Source: Clostridiaceae bacterium (GTDB lineage: Bacteria > Bacillota > Clostridia > Oscillospirales > Acutalibacteraceae). From it: a stretch of 16,895 bases of DNA. Location of the stretch: NCBI GenBank assembly GCA_016295355.1, contig JAEDLK010000027.1, positions 1 to 16,895 of the forward strand, in the 5' to 3' direction. The position numbers and the translations under genes were made by a program. The notes under the pieces are model-generated. The model made no database searches. It had not been told where the DNA came from and worked only from the letters and a program-made list of their open reading frames with translations. Of this stretch, positions 14,103 through 16,895 are shown one piece after another. The first letter of the stretch is position 1, and each line of letters begins with the position of its first letter.

Positions 14103-15071
14103 ATGATGACGCTATCACGATTGGCCAAGGCGGCCCATGTGTCGGTTTCAACTGCCTCAAAAGCGTTTTCCATGAGCCGTGAGGTTAACGAACAAACCCG
14201 ACAGATGATTTTTGAGATTGCCCGAAAACAGGGTTGTTTTAAGCAATTTTTTAACGCCAAATACCCGAAATACGTCATTGCCATTCTGTGTCCGGAACTG
14301 GACAGCCTGTACTATTCCGGACTGGTAACGGCATTGCATCGTGAGTTGACCGATAACGGCTGTGAAATTTGCACAACGGTAACGGGGTTTAGCAAAGAAA
14401 CACTTTCCCCGTTGATTCAGTATTATGATACCTATACTTCGGTGGACGGTATTTTGCTCATCAGCAACAATATGTCTACTCTGCCACCCCACGAAACGCC
14501 GATTGTATCCATCGGTAAAAACTGCGAAGGCGTTCTATCCCATATCACAATCGACCAACAAACGGCTGTCAGATCAGCTATTGAATATTTTCATGCCGGC
14601 GGTTGCAAAAACATCGGCTTTATCGGTGAACCGTTGACAGTCGGGAAAGAAACAACCTTCATCGAAGCTATGCAGGCCGTCACCGGAAGCTGGAATGAGC
14701 GCTTAATTTCAATTAGCAGGGAGCGCTTTGAGGCCGGCGGATATCAAGCCGTTAGTCAGTTGTTTGAACGAAAAATACCCTTCGACGCTTTATTGTGCGC
14801 CTATGATCGTATGGCATTCGGTGCCATGAGGTGTTTATCGGAGCATGGCATCAGCGTACCGACCGAGGTTAAGCTCATCGGCATGGACAATCTTTCTACA
14901 GACGCCTATACCGTCCCTTCCCTATCCTCCATCGGCATTGACAATAGCGCAACTTCTCACTGGGCCGTGTCGCAAATACTGTCAGCACTGAACGGTGGGA
15001 CCCTACAACCCAATACGACTGTTCAGCATCAACTGTTTTTGCGCGAATCGTCAAAATTCAATCTTCCATAA
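14103..15071 (+). CDS. LacI/GalR family transcriptional regulator
   Basis: The 322-residue protein has an N-terminal LacI helix-turn-helix (TLSRLAKAAHVSVSTASKAF, then REVNEQTRQMIFEIARKQG) and a periplasmic-binding-protein-like sensor domain from about residue 55. Sensor landmarks are VIAILCPELDSLYYSGLVTAL, VDGILLIS, HITIDQQTAVRSAIEYF, GCKNIGFIGEP, FDALLCAYDRMAFGAMRCL and VKLIGMDN. The hinge usually has LNYRPN; here QGCFKQFFNAKYPKY replaces it, so hinge-helix contacts may be atypical. Effectors of this family are usually sugars or nucleosides. GGAGG lies 8 bases before the first of two adjacent ATG codons. It sits between two DMT transporters and probably controls one or both; the downstream one is 90 bases away on the same strand. 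Confidence 0.9.
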   Translation: MMTLSRLAKAAHVSVSTASKAFSMSREVNEQTRQMIFEIARKQGCFKQFFNAKYPKYVIAILCPELDSLYYSGLVTALHRELTDNGCEICTTVTGFSKETLSPLIQYYDTYTSVDGILLISNNMSTLPPHETPIVSIGKNCEGVLSHITIDQQTAVRSAIEYFHAGGCKNIGFIGEPLTVGKETTFIEAMQAVTGSWNERLISISRERFEAGGYQAVSQLFERKIPFDALLCAYDRMAFGAMRCLSEHGISVPTEVKLIGMDNLSTDAYTVPSLSSIGIDNSATSHWAVSQILSALNGGTLQPNTTVQHQLFLRESSKFNLP

Positions 15072-15098
15072 GTCGAAAATTTTTCGATTGCCGTTTTC

Positions 15099-15161
15099 TT
15101 GAATCGTAACATCTACTGTGCTATCATAACTCCGGAATTTGATATTTTGGAGTTATTTTTT
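15099..15161 (+). promoter_or_regulatory. Promoter and attenuator-like hairpin before the second DMT transporter
   Basis: TTGAAT (15099-15104), a 17-bp spacer and TATCAT (15122-15127) resemble a promoter. From 15126 a 13-pair stem (15126-15138 with 15144-15156, two G-T pairs, 5-nt loop) is followed by TTTTT and then directly by the ATG at 15162. The Shine-Dalgarno GGAG (15149-15152) is inside the 3' arm. Transcripts from lacI would carry the whole hairpin; transcripts starting near 15134 would lack most of the 5' arm. Confidence 0.6.
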
Positions 15162-16055
15162 ATGCAAACAGAAATGTCGCTTATCATGATTCTGCTGGCA
15201 CGTGTGGTACAGGCCGTATTTAACAAACGCTCCAGCAACGAAATCACCGGACTTAGTATGACGGCTGTCTATTCGGCCTATCAGAGCTCTATTGCGGCAC
15301 TGCTTGGGCTCTTATTGTTGTTGCCCTCGATCGGCCAGGTACAAATAACACCACTAACCATACTGATTTCGATCTTTTCGGGTCTGTCACTTTTGGCCAC
15401 AACCTACTGCAGTATTTTCGGCATGCAAAACGGTGCCGTCAGCCTTGTGTCCATGTTCAGCACAGCCGGATTACTGATCCCCGTTTTAGCAGGTGCCTTA
15501 TTCTTTAACCAACCAATTAAACCGTTGCAAATGGCGGGAATGGGGCTGTTTTTTATATCAGCATGGCTACTCATACATTCCTCCCATATCACCTATAAAA
15601 GATTCCGCCTGAAAACCGTGGCACTGCTGATTGGAGCCTTGGTGAGTAACGGTGCCACCATGCTGGCTCAACAACTGTATACTCGCTACATTCCCGACGG
15701 CAATATATCACTGTTTTCCTTTATCTCTTTTGCCTTTGTTGCCGTCATTGGCTTGCCGTTAGCTTTTCTATTGCGCCGACCATCTAAAGAACAAACAAAG
15801 CCTATGAATCTGAATAAATCCCTCTATATATGCGGTTTTGCTTTAGCCGTTGCCGTCTTTGTCATCAATCAGTTTGCCACCATGCTGACCACTGCCTTGC
15901 CCCCCATTATTTTATTTACCGTCATCAATGGCGGTGCTACCGTTATCGCAACGCTCGTGGCAGCTATCATGTACCATGAACGGCTGTCAGTGCGTTCGGT
16001 TTCCGGTGTTTTATTAGGTATTCTGTCCATGGTCCTTATTAAGATGTTCAGCTGA
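15162..16055 (+). CDS. EamA/DMT-like transporter
   Basis: This 297-residue protein has about ten membrane helices in two halves, the size and pattern of DMT transporters. Landmarks are LARVVQAVFNKRSSNE in the first helix and loop, QNGAVSLVSMFSTAGLLIPV at about 89-108 (end of repeat 1 core), then FNQPIKPLQMAGMGLFF, and in repeat 2 FTVINGGATVIATLVAA with MYHERLS and SGVLLGILSMVLIK at the end. The substrate is unknown. ATG 15162 is chosen because GGAG is 9 bases before it; the frame is open further upstream to a TTG at 15099, but that lies in the promoter. Translation may be gated by the hairpin just upstream. The LacI-type gene upstream is its likely regulator. Confidence 0.85.
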   Translation: MQTEMSLIMILLARVVQAVFNKRSSNEITGLSMTAVYSAYQSSIAALLGLLLLLPSIGQVQITPLTILISIFSGLSLLATTYCSIFGMQNGAVSLVSMFSTAGLLIPVLAGALFFNQPIKPLQMAGMGLFFISAWLLIHSSHITYKRFRLKTVALLIGALVSNGATMLAQQLYTRYIPDGNISLFSFISFAFVAVIGLPLAFLLRRPSKEQTKPMNLNKSLYICGFALAVAVFVINQFATMLTTALPPIILFTVINGGATVIATLVAAIMYHERLSVRSVSGVLLGILSMVLIKMFS

Positions 16056-16577
16056 TGAAAAGTCTCTTTTCTGATTGTTCGTTTCCAAGTTGACGCCCCT
16101 GTGCGTTATTATTTTTACTTATTGCCGGATCCGCATATACTTTCACATATCACCCCTCTACGATTACTTCTTACTTTCCAAAATCCTGAGAACGGCATTG
16201 CAGTGGAGAGTAAATCGGAAGAGATAAATAGTAAAAATCCCTCAAACTTTGGTTTGAGGGATTTTTTGTCAAGACCCAGAAAAAAATGACGCTTGCGGTC
16301 AAGCCATAAGGATCATAATAAACGCTGAACCCCAAAACGGATTGAGTCCAGCGTCACGATGGTTTGTGCAAAAAACAGATGCTTTCTCTTGGATTGAATA
16401 ATTCCTTCACTATCCCCGATACCAATGAACTTATATTGTGTTTTCTAACATATTCCCGATTCCGTATGGCCGATCTTCCTTTACACGAATTTTGGCGACC
16501 TTGCCGTAGTTAACCAAAAATATGGTTTGCCAAACGGCAAAAATCCTATTCGGATTCCCTTCCAACCGATCCCTGTG
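16056..16577. other. Gene-free region after the second DMT transporter
   Basis: Apart from the terminator at 16233-16267 and a hairpin near 16321-16355 (arms ACGCTG and CAGCGT, no T-tract), nothing is recognisable. Both strands carry many stops. Confidence 0.4.
16233..16267 (+). terminator. Rho-independent terminator
   Basis: A 15-bp stem (16233-16247 with 16252-16266; core TCCCTCAAAC/GTTTGAGGGA) has a TTTG loop and a run of T. It lies about 180 bp after the transporter stop and is symmetrical enough to work both ways. Confidence 0.85.
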
Positions 16578-16786
16578 TTATTTAAAAATCCAAGCATTAC
16601 GGTCAATTTTATTATCGGGAACAGCATCATATTCTGATACGATAAAATGATTTTCCTTTATCAGTCTTTTTAACACAGCGAAATTTTCGTTCTTCTGAGC
16701 GCCAATGTCCCGAAATATAGCAAATCAAAGCTGTCTGAAATCGGCTTTAACGGTATATGGTCGTAAGCAACATTCTGCAATATCTT
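16578..16786 (-). pseudogene. Fragment resembling a PfkB-family sugar kinase (fructokinase-like)
   Basis: Read from 16786, the minus strand gives ILQNVAYDHIPLKPISDSFD followed by LLYFGTLA, which resembles the central part of PfkB-type fructokinases (NVAYD..P, then FGTLAQR). The frame then breaks. A shift of two bases at about 16688-16692 restores QKNENFAVLKRLIKENHFIV, which fits the following helix of that family (the 'TLxxLLEENHF' region). It ends at 16578. The N-terminal half with the first substrate motif and the C-terminal ATP site are missing. The fragment begins three bases from repeat copy 3, so insertion of the parent element probably cut the gene. The assignment rests on a short motif. 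Confidence 0.45.
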
Positions 16787-16788
16787 AT

Positions 16789-16860
16789 AATGACTATAGA
16801 ATATCGAAACGCTGGAAAGCGTTTCGAAAAGCCGATTTTATCGGCTTTTGCAAATTCAAA
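16789..16860 (-). repeat. Two-hairpin repeat, copy 3
   Basis: Nearly identical to copy 1 (813-884), same orientation, with the same hairpins (arms about 16803-16812 with 16819-16827, and 16830-16837 with 16840-16847) and the outer end CTATAGTCATT on the minus strand. The sequence continuing rightward is the 3' end of a recombinase-like frame, as at copy 2. Confidence 0.85.
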
Positions 16861-16895
16861 TACGCAAGGTTTTGAATTTGCTCTATATTCATTGC
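16794..16895 (-). CDS. C-terminus of a serine recombinase, partial
   Basis: The right edge encodes AMNIEQIQNLA on the minus strand, matching AMNIEKIQKLT at the frame-corrected end of the recombinase remnant at 2460-2500, in the same frame relative to the adjoining repeat. The stop codon that follows in that copy (GAT TAA) is here TAT TTG, so the frame reads on through the repeat and ends at a TAG at 16794-16796, adding about 22 residues. Only the last 33 codons are in the window, so whether the gene is intact cannot be judged. Confidence 0.55.
   Translation of the reverse strand, partial: AMNIEQIQNLAYLNLQKPIKSAFRNAFQRFDIL

Noticed and set aside
2569..16788. The 14-kb gene block as cargo of a composite element bounded by repeat copies 2 and 3
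   Set aside because: The recombinase tails at these copies lie outside the block, and the cell-wall pair and other genes look like ordinary chromosome. Two independent nearby insertions explain the data better.
1..16895. CRISPR array, rRNA or complete tRNA genes
   Set aside because: No regularly spaced direct repeats, rRNA core sequences or cloverleaf folds were seen on either strand.

Overview
The window looks like chromosome from a Gram-positive anaerobe of the Clostridia, probably a gut Oscillospiraceae/Ruminococcaceae-type bacterium. This is inferred from the moderate GC content, clean sigma-A promoters (TTGACA/TTTACA, 17 bp, TATAAT-like), strong GGAGG ribosome binding sites, intrinsic terminators with T-tracts, and gene families typical of Firmicutes (YitT, DegV, GtrA, a stand-alone SEDS/PBP pair). 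No genome can be named from the sequence alone.

Left flank (1-2570). A sugar-phosphate transferase gene for surface polysaccharide enters from the left edge on the minus strand; its family homology breaks off at the usual SLIGPRP motif. Next comes about 2 kb of decayed mobile-element DNA. A short repeat made of two hairpins occurs at 813-884 and, inverted, at 2501-2568. Between these copies lie the orphaned first 33 codons of a probable element helicase, still with a good promoter and ribosome binding site, and the frameshifted C-terminal third of a large serine recombinase. A third copy of the repeat lies at 16789-16860, again at the 3' end of a recombinase-like reading frame that leaves the window, next to a frameshifted fragment resembling a PfkB-type sugar kinase. 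The 14 kb between copies 2 and 3 holds mostly intact genes.

Intact genes. yitT (2666-3553) is followed by about 830 bp without a convincing gene. That gap holds a 275-bp element closed by a 28-29 bp imperfect inverted repeat with nested internal helices, then a terminator-bearing repeat. At 4383-6314 lies marR - degV - XRE/membrane regulator, with a promoter whose -35 box sits inside a palindrome. At 6523-9275 a second unit, with its own strong promoter, encodes a GT8 glycosyltransferase, a PlsC-like acyltransferase, a CrtO-like acyltransferase and a GtrA flippase. Stop/start overlaps and short gaps indicate coordinated expression. With the DegV fatty-acid-binding protein just upstream, this suggests a cassette that makes and translocates an acylated glycolipid; that is an inference.

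Minus-strand cell-wall unit (9520-12466). An FHA-domain SEDS (FtsW/RodA) glycan polymerase overlaps a class B penicillin-binding protein: a polymerase/transpeptidase pair for peptidoglycan synthesis. The FHA domain lacks the usual phosphothreonine-binding Gly-Arg and Ser-x-x-His signatures.

Right part (12745-16270). A minus-strand EamA/DMT transporter is divergent from a LacI-family regulator, which is followed by a second DMT transporter. A 13-bp hairpin plus T-run directly abuts the start codon of the second transporter and overlaps a promoter, so it may act as an attenuator. About 500 bp of unassigned DNA then leads to the kinase remnant and the last repeat.
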